Part shown: positions 41,952-50,443 of the stretch, in pieces
Layout: the number at the start of each line of letters is the position of its first letter
Numbering within the stretch: position 1 is the stretch's first letter
Assembly (NCBI GenBank): GCA_041596215.1
Contig: JBFHIZ010000009.1
Coordinates: 1-64,000 of the forward strand
Origin: JBFHIZ01 sp041596215
GTDB taxonomy: Bacteria; Bacillota; Clostridia; Lachnospirales; Lachnospiraceae
Direction of reading: 5' to 3'
DNA: 64,000 nucleotides
The notes under the pieces: generated by a model
The model's database searches: none
Told to the model about the DNA's origin: nothing
The model's input: the letters and a program-made list of their open reading frames with translations, nothing else
Made by a program: the position numbers and the translations under genes

Positions 41952-42836
41952 TTGAATACAGATATTACAAGGTTTATTTATTATTTACATAATGTAAAAA
42001 AGACTTCAAATAACACGGAGCTATCTTACCGACGAGATTTAGTGAAATTTTATAAATATGCGGAGGAAAAAGGTGCAAGAAGTTTAAAAGATATAGTGAA
42101 AAAAGATTTGGATGAGTATATAGAGTATTTGATGAAGATGGAAATGTCTCCTTCTTCAATTTCAAGGAACGTAGCATCTATTCGTGCATTATATAAGTTT
42201 TTAATTCAAGAAGGTGATTTGGAAGAAAATATAGCAAGCCAAGTAGAGACTCCTAGAATTAAAAGGAAAACTCCAGAAATATTAAGTGATAGTGATGTTG
42301 TAAAATTATTGGAGCAACCAAATGGCGCATCCGCAAAAGAATTAAGGGATAGAGCAATGCTTGAGTTGATGTATGCAACTGGAATTCGTGTTTCGGAATT
42401 GATATCACTTACCATTGAAGATATAAATTTTTCGATTGGATATATTGTTTGCAAAGATAATACAAAAGAAAGAAGTATTCCGTTTGGTAAAGAAGCAAAA
42501 AAAGCATTGATAAAATATATGAAAGAAGGAAGATTGAAACTTCTTCAGGATGAAGAATCGAATTTATTATTTGTGAATTATTTTGGAAACTCAATGAGTA
42601 GGCAGGGATTTTGGAAAATACTAAAACATTATGCTACAAAAGCTGGTATTAATCAAACAATTACACCACATACGTTAAGGCATTCTTTTGCAGCACATTT
42701 AATAGAAAATGGTGCAGATATGAAAAGCGTACAGGAAATGCTTGGACACTCGGATATTTCTACGACACAAATATATGCAAATATTAATCAACAACATATT
42801 CGAGATGTGTATGCGAGAGCACATCCAAGGGGATAA
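41952..42836 (+). CDS. xerD: Site-specific tyrosine recombinase XerD-like
   Basis: 294 residues. The N-terminal SAM-like core-binding domain (FIYYLHNVKKTSNNTELSYRRDL) precedes the catalytic domain, in which the active-site residues are visible as R146 (ATGIRVSEL), K172 (NTKERSIPF), H240 and R243 (PHTLRHSFAAHL), H266 (MLGHSDISTTQ) and Y275 (IYA). Chromosome dimer resolution at dif is the expected role, but other Xer-type integrases look alike. TTG start with GGGGGAAG upstream. An inverted repeat TTTATACG / CGTATAAA lies just upstream (41900-41938). A bidirectional terminator follows. Confidence 0.9.
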   Translation: MNTDITRFIYYLHNVKKTSNNTELSYRRDLVKFYKYAEEKGARSLKDIVKKDLDEYIEYLMKMEMSPSSISRNVASIRALYKFLIQEGDLEENIASQVETPRIKRKTPEILSDSDVVKLLEQPNGASAKELRDRAMLELMYATGIRVSELISLTIEDINFSIGYIVCKDNTKERSIPFGKEAKKALIKYMKEGRLKLLQDEESNLLFVNYFGNSMSRQGFWKILKHYATKAGINQTITPHTLRHSFAAHLIENGADMKSVQEMLGHSDISTTQIYANINQQHIRDVYARAHPRG

Positions 42837-42868
42837 AAAAAGATTCGACAAAAGTCGAATCTTTTTTT
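42835..42868. terminator. Bidirectional terminator between xerD and the DAHP synthase gene
   Basis: AAAAAAGATTCGAC pairs perfectly with GTCGAATCTTTTTT around an AAAA loop. A-run on one side and T-run on the other let it serve both converging genes. Confidence 0.93.
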
Positions 42869-43895
42869 ATTCATATTCTGCAATGGAATAAATTAATTCT
42901 TCGGTTTCTTTAAATCCAAGACATGGATCAGTAATGGATTTTCCATAAATACCGCCATTTGTTTTTTGACAACCTGGTTCAATATAACTTTCAATCATGA
43001 CACCTTTTACTAAAGAATGAATATCGGTATTTAGTTTTCGGCTATGCATAACTTCCTTTACAATACGTACTTGCTGTTCGTATTTTTTATTTGAATTAGA
43101 ATGGTTTGCGTCGATTATGGCTGCAGGGTTAACCAAATCCATTTTTTGATACATTGAATTTAGATGATTTAAATCCTCATAATGATAATTAGGAAGAGCC
43201 ACTCCGTTTTTATTAACGGCACCTCTTAGTACGGTATGTGCTAGAGGATTCCCTGATGTTTCTACTTCGTAGCCACGATAAATGTAGGAATGTGGATGTT
43301 GTGCTGCATATACAGAATTAAGCATTACGGATAAATCACCACTGGTTGGATTTTTCATTCCACTTGGTACATCAAAGCCACTTACAGTAAGGCGATGTTG
43401 TTGGTCTTCTACTGAACGTGCACCAATTGCCACATAGGAAAGAATATCGGATACATAGCCCCAATTCTCTGGATAAAGCATTTCATCTGCAGAAGTTAAG
43501 CCAGAAACTTCAATTGCGCGAATATGCATTTTTCGCATAGCGATTAATCCTTCCAAAAAATTAACATTTTTATTTGGGTCTGGTTGATGAACAATTCCTT
43601 TATATCCTTCACCAGTAGTACGAGGTTTATTTGTATAAATCCTAGGAATAAGAATCAACTTGTCTTTGACCTTTTCGCTAATTGGCTGAAGCCTGCTAAT
43701 ATAATCACATACGGCATCTGCATTATCAGCAGAACAAGGTCCAACAATCACAAGAAATTTATTGCTTTTTCCAGTAATTGCATCTTTGATTTCTTGATCT
43801 CTTATTTCTTTTACTCGTTTTAGTTTTTCTGGAACTGGAAATTGTGAAACAATTTCATCTGGAGTAGGTAATTTTCGAATATAGTTAAAACTCAT
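42867..43895 (-). CDS. 3-deoxy-7-phosphoheptulonate (DAHP) synthase, AroG/AroF type
   Basis: First enzyme of the shikimate pathway, joining phosphoenolpyruvate and erythrose 4-phosphate. 342 residues. Class I signatures: FLVIVGPCSADN, LILIPRIYTNKPRTTGEGYKG, GARSVEDQQHRLTVSG, PSGMKNPTSGD, NPLAHTVLRG and DANHSNSNKKYEQQ. The length and sequence fit the E. coli AroF/AroG/AroH group. Feedback specificity cannot be read safely. AAAGGGG precedes the ATG. It is a single-gene unit with its own promoter. Confidence 0.94.
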   Translation of the reverse strand: MSFNYIRKLPTPDEIVSQFPVPEKLKRVKEIRDQEIKDAITGKSNKFLVIVGPCSADNADAVCDYISRLQPISEKVKDKLILIPRIYTNKPRTTGEGYKGIVHQPDPNKNVNFLEGLIAMRKMHIRAIEVSGLTSADEMLYPENWGYVSDILSYVAIGARSVEDQQHRLTVSGFDVPSGMKNPTSGDLSVMLNSVYAAQHPHSYIYRGYEVETSGNPLAHTVLRGAVNKNGVALPNYHYEDLNHLNSMYQKMDLVNPAAIIDANHSNSNKKYEQQVRIVKEVMHSRKLNTDIHSLVKGVMIESYIEPGCQKTNGGIYGKSITDPCLGFKETEELIYSIAEYE

Positions 43896-43927
43896 AATGA
43901 CCCCTTTTCTTAGTGAAAATTTAGTTA

Positions 43928-43956
43928 ATTATAAAACATTTACGAAACAACTGCAA
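43928..43956 (-). promoter_or_regulatory. Promoter for the DAHP synthase gene
   Basis: Reading leftward: TTGCAG (43951-43956), 17-bp spacer, perfect TATAAT (43928-43933). It lies 33 bp before the ATG. No T-box or trp-type attenuator was seen in the short leader. Confidence 0.75.
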
Positions 43957-43987
43957 TAGAACATTCATAAATATATCGTATATTCTA

Positions 43988-44016
43988 TGGAGATTTTTGG
44001 CGAAAAGTGGTATTAT
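43988..44016 (+). promoter_or_regulatory. Possible promoter for murL-murD2
   Basis: TGGAGA at 43988-43993, 17-bp spacer and TATTAT at 44011-44016 with a TGn extension. Other AT-rich hexamers (TATAAT at 44035) are also possible -10 boxes, so the exact start is uncertain. Confidence 0.4.
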
Positions 44017-44070
44017 TATAGTAATTGATAAAAATATAATGGATGGAATACAATTAGGAGGCATTTGTTT

Positions 44071-45426
44071 ATGAATAACAAAAAAAAATTTAATGAATTG
44101 AGAGAAAAGTATCCTGAATTTATATATGAAGGATATGATATGGAAAATGTGGATGGGAAATTTCATGTTACATATCATTTTTCGATTCCGGGTTTAAAAA
44201 CATTTGCACCTACATGGGAATTTCCTTGTGAAGCAAACGAAAATATGGATGCGGTAGAATTGCTGGTGTTTTCTTTAGGGATGGTTGAATTAATTAGTTA
44301 TTGGAAATTGGTTTGCTCAAAGAAAATCACCGTCGCTTGTGGTACCTTAAGTAAAGCACAAAAGAATTGGTGGAAAGAACTGTATTTCAATGGGTTAGGT
44401 GAATTTTTTTATGTCAATGAAATTGACCACTTGAAAATGAAGGATTTTATCAAAATTGAAGCGAAAGAACAGGCAATTGAGAAGATATTTATTAAAGAAG
44501 AATTTTCGGGATTTTTAGTTCCTATTGGTGGGGGAAAAGATTCGGCCGTTTCGTTAGAACTTTTAAAAGAAATGGAAGAGACAATTTCTACGTTTAGTAT
44601 CAATCGAATAGAAGCAACACAAAAGGTTATTGATTTATTTGATGAAAAACAACAAGATATTTTAGTGAAACGAAAAATAGATCCAGAGTTATTTGCATTG
44701 AATGAGGAAGGGTTTTTAAATGGACATACACCTTTTTCAGCAATTGTTGCATTCTCATCAAGTTTGACGGCCCTTTTATTAAAAATACAATATATAGCTC
44801 TTTCGAATGAAACAAGTGCAAATGAATCTACAATTATTAATACGTCAATTAATCATCAGTATTCGAAAAGTTTTTCTTTTGAGCGTGATTTTAGATGGTA
44901 TTTTAGTGAACTAATTAATGCACCTCTTTCTTATTTCAGTTTACTTCGGCCATTAAGTGAACTTCAAATTGCAAAATTATTTTCAAAATATGAGAAGTAT
45001 CATTCGATTTTTAGAAGTTGTAATGTGGGAAGCAAAACAGGTGTTTGGTGTTGTAATTGTTCGAAATGTCTGTTTGTTTATATTATTCTATCTCCATTTT
45101 TGAAAGAAAATAATTTGATTGAGATATTTGGAGAAAACTTATTAGATAAAGAATCAATGGAAGAATACTTTAAAGAGTTAACTGGAATCAATGAAAACAA
45201 ACCATTTGAGTGCGTGGGGACGAGAAGAGAAGTTCTTGCTGCTGCAAAAAACTTAATTTTATCAAATGATGCAGTTGAGAAACAACAACCTTACTTACTA
45301 GAAACGTATAAAGAATATATTATGGAAAATGGAGTGGATATTGAACCACTATACACAGAATGGGTGGAAGAAAATGAGGTGATTCCAAAATTCTGTAAAG
45401 GAATAAAAAGGAGCTTAGAGATTTGA
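44071..45426 (+). CDS. murL: UDP-MurNAc-L-Ala-L-Glu epimerase (MurL-like)
   Basis: 451 residues. The N-terminal part (about 1-130) reads FIYEGYDMENVDGKFHVTY and LLVFSLGMVELISYWKLVC. A PP-loop-like nucleotide motif PIGGGKDSAVSLELL (GGGKDS 153-158) opens the C-terminal part, and a Cys cluster GVWCCNCSKC (C327, C328, C330, C333) follows. In Xanthomonas oryzae the ATP-dependent MurL converts the terminal L-Glu of UDP-MurNAc-L-Ala-L-Glu to D-Glu. Identification rests on my recollection of this family and on the following murD2-like gene, which it overlaps by 4 bp. AGGAGG lies 9 nt before the ATG at 44071. Confidence 0.8.
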   Translation: MNNKKKFNELREKYPEFIYEGYDMENVDGKFHVTYHFSIPGLKTFAPTWEFPCEANENMDAVELLVFSLGMVELISYWKLVCSKKITVACGTLSKAQKNWWKELYFNGLGEFFYVNEIDHLKMKDFIKIEAKEQAIEKIFIKEEFSGFLVPIGGGKDSAVSLELLKEMEETISTFSINRIEATQKVIDLFDEKQQDILVKRKIDPELFALNEEGFLNGHTPFSAIVAFSSSLTALLLKIQYIALSNETSANESTIINTSINHQYSKSFSFERDFRWYFSELINAPLSYFSLLRPLSELQIAKLFSKYEKYHSIFRSCNVGSKTGVWCCNCSKCLFVYIILSPFLKENNLIEIFGENLLDKESMEEYFKELTGINENKPFECVGTRREVLAAAKNLILSNDAVEKQQPYLLETYKEYIMENGVDIEPLYTEWVEENEVIPKFCKGIKRSLEI

Positions 45427-46610
45427 AAATCACAGAGCAATTAAATAATAAGCGAATTATTATTTGGGGATATGGGCGAGAAGGAAAATCTTCAGAAGCG
45501 TTTATAAAAAAACATATTACTCCAAAATCCTTAGAAGTGTTTGAAGGAACCTATGAAGAAATAAAGAATAAACCAGGTGATTTGATTTTAAAATCACCTG
45601 GTATAAAATTCTTAGAAGAGGATAAAAGAATACAATCACAAACATCTCTTTTTGTATCTGAATTTCGGGAACAGATAATTGGAATCACAGGTACAAAAGG
45701 AAAGAGCACAACGGCATCCTTACTATATGCAGTGCTTACATCTTGTGGAAAAGATGTAATTCTTGCAGGAAATATTGGATTTCCGTGCTTGGATTTTTAT
45801 GATTCCATACATCAAAATACCATAATCGTATATGAAATGTCTTGTCATCAATTGCAAAAACAAAAAGAATCTCCTCATATTGCTGTGTTTTTAAATTTGT
45901 TTGAGGACCATTTGGATTATTATGGGGACATGACGCATTATTTTGATGCAAAAAAACAGATTATTTTACATCAAAAGAAACGAGATTATGCAATTCTTGG
46001 AAAAGATGTTCCAGAAATTCAAAGTAGAAGTAAACAAGTATTTTTTGATAAAGAAAAATTACAAGACGATATTCCAATGAAATTAAAAGGGCTACATAAT
46101 AAATTCAATGCAAGTATTGTAAAATATATTGCTGAAGAATTGGTTGGATGTGAGAAAGAAAAAGTCCAAAAAGCTATTTCCATGTTTGATGGACTAAAAC
46201 ATCGGCTGGAAAATGTAGGTGTTATTGATGGGGTGGCATTTTATGATGATTCTATTTCAACAATCTGTGAGGCAACTATATTTGCAGTGGAAAGTGTCAA
46301 AAACGCAAAAACAATACTTGTAGGTGGGAAAGATCGTGGTATTTCTTATGAAAAATTAGAACGTTTTATTTTAAAAAATCCACAGTTAAATTTCATTTTA
46401 ATGTATGCTTCGGGAAGGCGTATTTTAAATGAATTAGGAGTTGTTCGGAATTGTTATTATTGTGAAAATTTGGAGAATGCTGTTAAAAAAGCAAAGGAAA
46501 TAACAAAAAGTGGAGAAGCTTGTATTTTGTCACCTGCAGCAGCATCGTTTGATAATTTTAAAAATTTTGAGGATCGTGGAGAACAATTTGTAAAATTTGT
46601 GAAAAAATAA
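45423..46610 (+). CDS. murD2: Mur ligase, UDP-MurNAc-L-Ala--L-Glu ligase (MurD2-like)
   Basis: 395 residues, Mur ligase fold. An N-terminal Rossmann part (RIIIWGYGREGKSSEAF) replaces the usual MurD opening; the ATP-binding domain has GITGTKGKSTTASLL (residues 90-96 GTKGKST), VYEMSCHQLQ, FLNLFEDHLDYYGDM and the C-terminal ligase domain GLKHRLENVG, VGGKDRGISY, SPAAASFDNF. It resembles MurD but is shorter than the usual 440-450 residues. With MurL it would add L-Glu, followed by epimerisation. TTG start at 45423 overlaps the murL stop; AAAAGGAG is upstream. It could also be a plain second MurD. Confidence 0.82.
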   Translation: MKITEQLNNKRIIIWGYGREGKSSEAFIKKHITPKSLEVFEGTYEEIKNKPGDLILKSPGIKFLEEDKRIQSQTSLFVSEFREQIIGITGTKGKSTTASLLYAVLTSCGKDVILAGNIGFPCLDFYDSIHQNTIIVYEMSCHQLQKQKESPHIAVFLNLFEDHLDYYGDMTHYFDAKKQIILHQKKRDYAILGKDVPEIQSRSKQVFFDKEKLQDDIPMKLKGLHNKFNASIVKYIAEELVGCEKEKVQKAISMFDGLKHRLENVGVIDGVAFYDDSISTICEATIFAVESVKNAKTILVGGKDRGISYEKLERFILKNPQLNFILMYASGRRILNELGVVRNCYYCENLENAVKKAKEITKSGEACILSPAAASFDNFKNFEDRGEQFVKFVKK

Positions 46611-46651
46611 TAAGGAATCATAGAAATAAATTACGGAGGCAAAAAAAACAG

Positions 46652-47839
46652 ATGCTATATTTAGACCATGCAGCAACAACGAAAACTGCAAGTAAAGTTG
46701 TTGAAGCGATGTTACCATATTTTATGGAGGATTATGGAAATCCGAGTGGGATATATTCTTTTTCCAAAAAATCAGAAGAAGCGATAATGAAAGCAAGAGC
46801 AACTATTGCAGAGACAATTGGGGCAGACCCATCGGAGATTTATTTTACTTCTGGAGGAACCGAATCGGATAATTGGGCATTAAAAGCAACGGTTGATGCT
46901 TATAAAAATAAAGGAAATCATATTATTGTTTCAAAAATTGAACACCATGCAATTTTACATACCTGTCAGTATTTAGAAAAATGCGGAATAGAAGTAACTT
47001 ACTTAGATGTAAATGAGGAAGGCTATATTGATATTAATGAATTAATACAAGCGGTGAAAACGGATACGATTTTAATTTCTATTATGTTTGCAAATAATGA
47101 AATTGGTTCCATTCAGCCTATAGAAGAAATTGGAAGAATTGCTAGAGAACATAATATTTTATTTCATACAGATGCAGTACAGGCTTTTGGGCATATTCCA
47201 ATCAATGTGGATAGCATGAATATCGATATGTTAAGTGCAAGTGCACATAAATGTTATGGACCAAAAGGGATTGGATTCTTGTACATACGGAAAGGAATAA
47301 AAAATAGGTCTTTTATGCATGGAGGAGCGCAAGAAAGGAAAAGAAGGGCAGGTACGGAAAATGTTCCAGCAATTGTTGGGTTTGGTTGTGCAGCAAAACT
47401 AGCTGTGGAATCAATGCAAAATAGAATTCTTGCAGAAACAAAAATTCGAGACTACTTAATTAAGAAAGTAATGGAAGAAATACCGTACACTAGATTAAAC
47501 GGTGGAATGAAAAGTCGGTTGCCTAATAATATTAGTTTTTGTTTTCGTTTCATTGAGGGGGAATCGTTGCTATTACGTTTGGATCAAATTGGTGTTTGTG
47601 CTTCGAGTGGTTCTGCATGTACTTCTGGATCGCTTGCACCTTCCCATGTATTGCTTGCCATTGGATTACCACATGAAATAGCACATGGTTCTTTACGCTT
47701 AACTATTTCAGAAAAAAACACAAAAGAAGAGATGGATTTTCTGGTAGAAAATTTAAGAGAAATTGTAATGCAATTGCGAAAAATGTCTCCATTATATGAT
47801 GATTTTATGAAAAAAGATAAAAAAAATAAGGAAGAATAA
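46652..47839 (+). CDS. Cysteine desulfurase (NifS/IscS family)
   Basis: PLP enzyme that takes sulfur from cysteine as a persulfide. 395 residues. LDHAATTKTASKVVEAM opens the protein, with SGGTESDNWALKA, the PLP Lys in SASAHKCYGPKGIGFLY and the catalytic Cys loop CASSGSACTSGSLAPSHVLLA. AFGHIPINV and HTDAVQ are additional marks. GGAGG lies 12 nt before the ATG. The following IscU-like and MnmA genes indicate a combined Fe-S and tRNA-thiolation sulfur route. Confidence 0.95.
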   Translation: MLYLDHAATTKTASKVVEAMLPYFMEDYGNPSGIYSFSKKSEEAIMKARATIAETIGADPSEIYFTSGGTESDNWALKATVDAYKNKGNHIIVSKIEHHAILHTCQYLEKCGIEVTYLDVNEEGYIDINELIQAVKTDTILISIMFANNEIGSIQPIEEIGRIAREHNILFHTDAVQAFGHIPINVDSMNIDMLSASAHKCYGPKGIGFLYIRKGIKNRSFMHGGAQERKRRAGTENVPAIVGFGCAAKLAVESMQNRILAETKIRDYLIKKVMEEIPYTRLNGGMKSRLPNNISFCFRFIEGESLLLRLDQIGVCASSGSACTSGSLAPSHVLLAIGLPHEIAHGSLRLTISEKNTKEEMDFLVENLREIVMQLRKMSPLYDDFMKKDKKNKEE

Positions 47840-47863
47840 TAATTTAAAAATAAGGTGGGAAAT

Positions 47864-48301
47864 ATGTATACAGAGAAAGTGGTAGAAAACTATATTCGCC
47901 CTAAAAATGTGGGCGAAATTTCAAATGCGAGTGGTATTGGAACGGTCGGAAATGCTTCTTGTGGAGATATTATGCGAATTTATTTGGATATTGATGAAAA
48001 TCAAGTTATAAGAGATTGCAAATTTAAAACATTTGGTTGTGGAGCAGCAATTGCGTCCAGTTCTATGGCGACAGAGTTGGTAAAAGGAAAGACCATCCAA
48101 GAAGCAATGAAAATAACAAATCACGCAGTGACGGAAGCATTAGATGGGTTACCTCAGGTAAAGGAACATTGTTCGGTACTTGCAGAAGAAGCTATTCATG
48201 CAGCACTTTGGGATTATGCAAAGAAACATCAAGTGAAAATTGAAGGATTAAAAGAACCAAAAGAGTGGGAAGAAGAAAAGGAAGATGAAGAAGAATATTA
48301 G
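47864..48301 (+). CDS. iscU: Iron-sulfur cluster scaffold, IscU/NifU-N type
   Basis: 145 residues. The three scaffold Cys are visible in GNASCGDIMRIYL, KTFGCGAAIASSSMATELVKG and VKEHCSVLAEEAIHAAL. The C-terminus is Glu- and Lys-rich (EWEEEKEDEEEY), an extension beyond the core. It receives sulfur from the upstream desulfurase and builds 2Fe-2S clusters. ATG at 47864 with AAGGTGGG upstream; a GTG at 47855 sits on that site. mnmA starts 25 bp after the stop. Confidence 0.93.
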   Translation: MYTEKVVENYIRPKNVGEISNASGIGTVGNASCGDIMRIYLDIDENQVIRDCKFKTFGCGAAIASSSMATELVKGKTIQEAMKITNHAVTEALDGLPQVKEHCSVLAEEAIHAALWDYAKKHQVKIEGLKEPKEWEEEKEDEEEY

Positions 48302-48325
48302 GAAAAAAGGTGTTTTGGAGGATAT

Positions 48326-49381
48326 ATGAAAAAGAAAGTAGTTGTAGGTATGTCGGGGGGCGTAGATTCAAGTGTTGCAGCATATTTATTAAAAAAACAA
48401 GGTTATGATGTGATTGGAGTAAGAATGGAATTTTTTCACCCGGAAGATCCAACAGCCCAAGAACAAGAAACAAAAGATGCAAAGAATGTTGCAGATATGT
48501 TAGGAATTCCATTTACTAGTATAGATTTTAGTGATGTTTTTTATAAACAAGTTATGAAAAAATTCGCAACGGATTATTGCAATGCAAGAACACCAAATCC
48601 CTGTGTGAAGTGTAACCGATATGTGAAATGGGAAGCTTTATTACATTGGGCAAATAAACAAGGAGCCGAATATGTTGCAACAGGACATTATGCAAAAGTT
48701 GTAAAATTAGCAAATGGTAGGTATACAATAGAAGCTTCAAGAATAGGTGGAAAAGATCAGTCTTATGCATTGTATGGACTGACACAAGATCAACTTGCGC
48801 ATACGCTAATGCCAGATGGAGAATATACAAAAGATCAAATACGAGAATTTGCAAAAAAGATCAATTTGGATATTTCTGAAAAAAAAGATAGCCAAGAGAT
48901 TTGCTTTATACCAGGAAAAGATTATGCAAAATTTCTTGAGGAAAAAATGAACATGGAAATTCCTCCTCCAGGAAATTTTATTAATGAAGAAGGGACCATA
49001 CTTGGAAGGCATAAAGGAATTACACATTATACAATAGGTCAGAGAAAAAAATTGAATTTAGCGTTAGGATATCCAGTATTTGTTTCGAAAATTAATAAGG
49101 AAACAAATGAGGTTGTCATAAAAGATACAGGAGACGTATTTTCAGATCGGTTGATTTGCAATGAGATTAATTATATGGGAATGGAAGCATTAACAGAACC
49201 TAGAACGGTAATTGCTAAAATTCGTTACGCGGATCAAGGAACTAAATGTGAAATAAGTAAAATAGGGGATGATCAAATAGAATGTAAATTTGAAAAACCT
49301 GTCCGGGCGGTTACGCCGGGACAGGCAGTGGTTTTTTATGAAGAAGATTATGTACTAGGTGGAGGAACGATATTATTCTAA
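48326..49381 (+). CDS. mnmA: tRNA-specific 2-thiouridylase MnmA
   Basis: Makes 2-thiouridine at tRNA position 34. 351 residues. The PP-loop is GMSGGVDSSVAAYLLKKQG, the first catalytic Cys is in RTPNPCVKCNRYVKW, and the second in KDSQEICFIPGKDYAKFL. GRHKGITHYTIGQRKKL is a further family mark. Sulfur presumably comes from the desulfurase two genes upstream. The last 9 bp overlap the 3' end of the opposite-strand PHP gene, and a terminator hairpin for that gene lies in the MnmA coding sequence. Confidence 0.96.
   Translation: MKKKVVVGMSGGVDSSVAAYLLKKQGYDVIGVRMEFFHPEDPTAQEQETKDAKNVADMLGIPFTSIDFSDVFYKQVMKKFATDYCNARTPNPCVKCNRYVKWEALLHWANKQGAEYVATGHYAKVVKLANGRYTIEASRIGGKDQSYALYGLTQDQLAHTLMPDGEYTKDQIREFAKKINLDISEKKDSQEICFIPGKDYAKFLEEKMNMEIPPPGNFINEEGTILGRHKGITHYTIGQRKKLNLALGYPVFVSKINKETNEVVIKDTGDVFSDRLICNEINYMGMEALTEPRTVIAKIRYADQGTKCEISKIGDDQIECKFEKPVRAVTPGQAVVFYEEDYVLGGGTILF
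49293..49325 (-). terminator. Intrinsic terminator for the PHP gene, inside mnmA
   Basis: CCTGTCC and GGACAGG (49298-49304 and 49319-49325) form a 7-bp stem, continued after one mismatch by GGCG/CGCC and a TAAC loop. On the minus strand five T follow directly. It lies about 48 bp past the PHP stop and within the last 85 bp of mnmA. On the plus strand a T-run is also present but 6 nt away. Confidence 0.75.
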
Positions 49382-50194
49382 TTTAAGAAAGCTGGGTTTC
49401 CTTTTTTCAAAAACAGTATATTCTTGGAATCCACAACGAAGTAAAAGCTGTTCTGCTTGATTAAAGGCATAGGCAAGATGATCGGGTTTATGACCATCAG
49501 AACCGATGGTTATAATTCTACCACCAAGTTCTCGATAGCGAGAAAGTATTTCAAACGATGGATGGGGAGAACCTAACCCGTATTTATATCCAGAGGTGTT
49601 GATTTCAATGCCTTTCCCGTCTGCAATTAGACGCTTGAGGATTTCATCGATAATATCTTTATGTTGCTGATAAGAGTAGTTTTCGTTCTTTGTAGGACCA
49701 TATCTTATCACGTAATCCAAATGACCATATACATCAAAGTTTGAATGGACCTCAATATTTTCTAAAATGGATTCGAAATATTCTTGATGAGCGACTTTTT
49801 CTTCTCGTCCTTCAAAAAAAATGTTTTTATAAGGATCTACGTTATGACATAAATGAGAAGAAGCAAGGATAAAGTCAAAATCGTAAGCATTTGCATAATT
49901 GCTAATTTCACTAATAAGGTGTGGCTGTAAACCGATTTCAACACCAAAAAGAATGCTTATTTGTTTTTTGTATTTTTCACGAAAGTATAACAAATCAAAT
50001 AAATAGGAATCCGTATTTAATAGAAACATATCTTTTGGGTCTTCATTTCCATAAGGAAAGTCCATATCCATATGTTCGGTAAAGCATATGGTGTGTAAAT
50101 TTAGTTGAATTGCTCGCAAAATCATTTCTTCCATAGAAGAATCGGAATCTCCAGAAAAAGAAGAGTGAAGATGAAAATCTGTTTGAATGGACAT
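49373..50194 (-). CDS. PHP-domain phosphatase (histidinol-phosphatase HisK/HisJ type)
   Basis: 273 residues with a PHP fold: metal ligands in IQTDFHLHSSFSGDSD, TICFTEHMDMDFP, ASSHLCHNVDPY, YGHLDYVIRYGP, EINTSGYKYGLG and ITIGSDGHKPDHLAY. The closest family is histidinol phosphate phosphatase of the PHP type, which dephosphorylates histidinol phosphate; no other his genes are in the window, so other phosphoesters remain possible. AAAGGAG lies upstream of the ATG. Its transcript runs toward mnmA and ends in a hairpin there. Confidence 0.88.
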   Translation of the reverse strand: MSIQTDFHLHSSFSGDSDSSMEEMILRAIQLNLHTICFTEHMDMDFPYGNEDPKDMFLLNTDSYLFDLLYFREKYKKQISILFGVEIGLQPHLISEISNYANAYDFDFILASSHLCHNVDPYKNIFFEGREEKVAHQEYFESILENIEVHSNFDVYGHLDYVIRYGPTKNENYSYQQHKDIIDEILKRLIADGKGIEINTSGYKYGLGSPHPSFEILSRYRELGGRIITIGSDGHKPDHLAYAFNQAEQLLLRCGFQEYTVFEKRKPSFLKLE

Positions 50195-50322
50195 AACTTC
50201 TCCTTTATAAATATATTGATAAATATAGTATAGGATAATTCAACAAAAAAATCAAAATATATCTATTTTCCCTATGCAGATAGTAGATTTGTCTTTTTTT
50301 TATGAAAAGTATCTAAAATCAC

Positions 50323-50351
50323 TTGAAATATCTGTTAGAATTAGGTATCAT
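50323..50351 (+). promoter_or_regulatory. Promoter for gapA
   Basis: TTGAAA at 50323-50328, 17-bp spacer, TATCAT at 50346-50351. An 8-bp inverted repeat ATTCAATG / CATTGAAT (50377-50384, 50398-50405) lies in the leader. A second TTGACA at 50368 has no good -10 at proper spacing. The region 50195-50443 holds no other feature besides the PHP gene's upstream region. Confidence 0.75.
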
Positions 50352-50443
50352 AGTTTGTGACAAAGATTTGACAAGCATTCAATGGATATTTTCATTTCAT
50401 TGAATTCTAAAAAATAATTTTATAAAACTCAGGAGGAAATAAA

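Noticed and set aside
43896..44070. T-box or aromatic amino acid attenuator before the DAHP synthase gene
   Set aside because: The leader is only about 33 bp after the -10 box, too short, and no T-box sequence or terminator is present.
50368..50396. Second gapA promoter from TTGACA at 50368
   Set aside because: The position 17 bp downstream reads TTCATT, a poor -10, so the 50323-50351 promoter is preferred.
50195..50443. Riboswitch or small RNA between the PHP gene and gapA
   Set aside because: Only promoter elements and one 8-bp inverted repeat were found; no known riboswitch core could be recognised.
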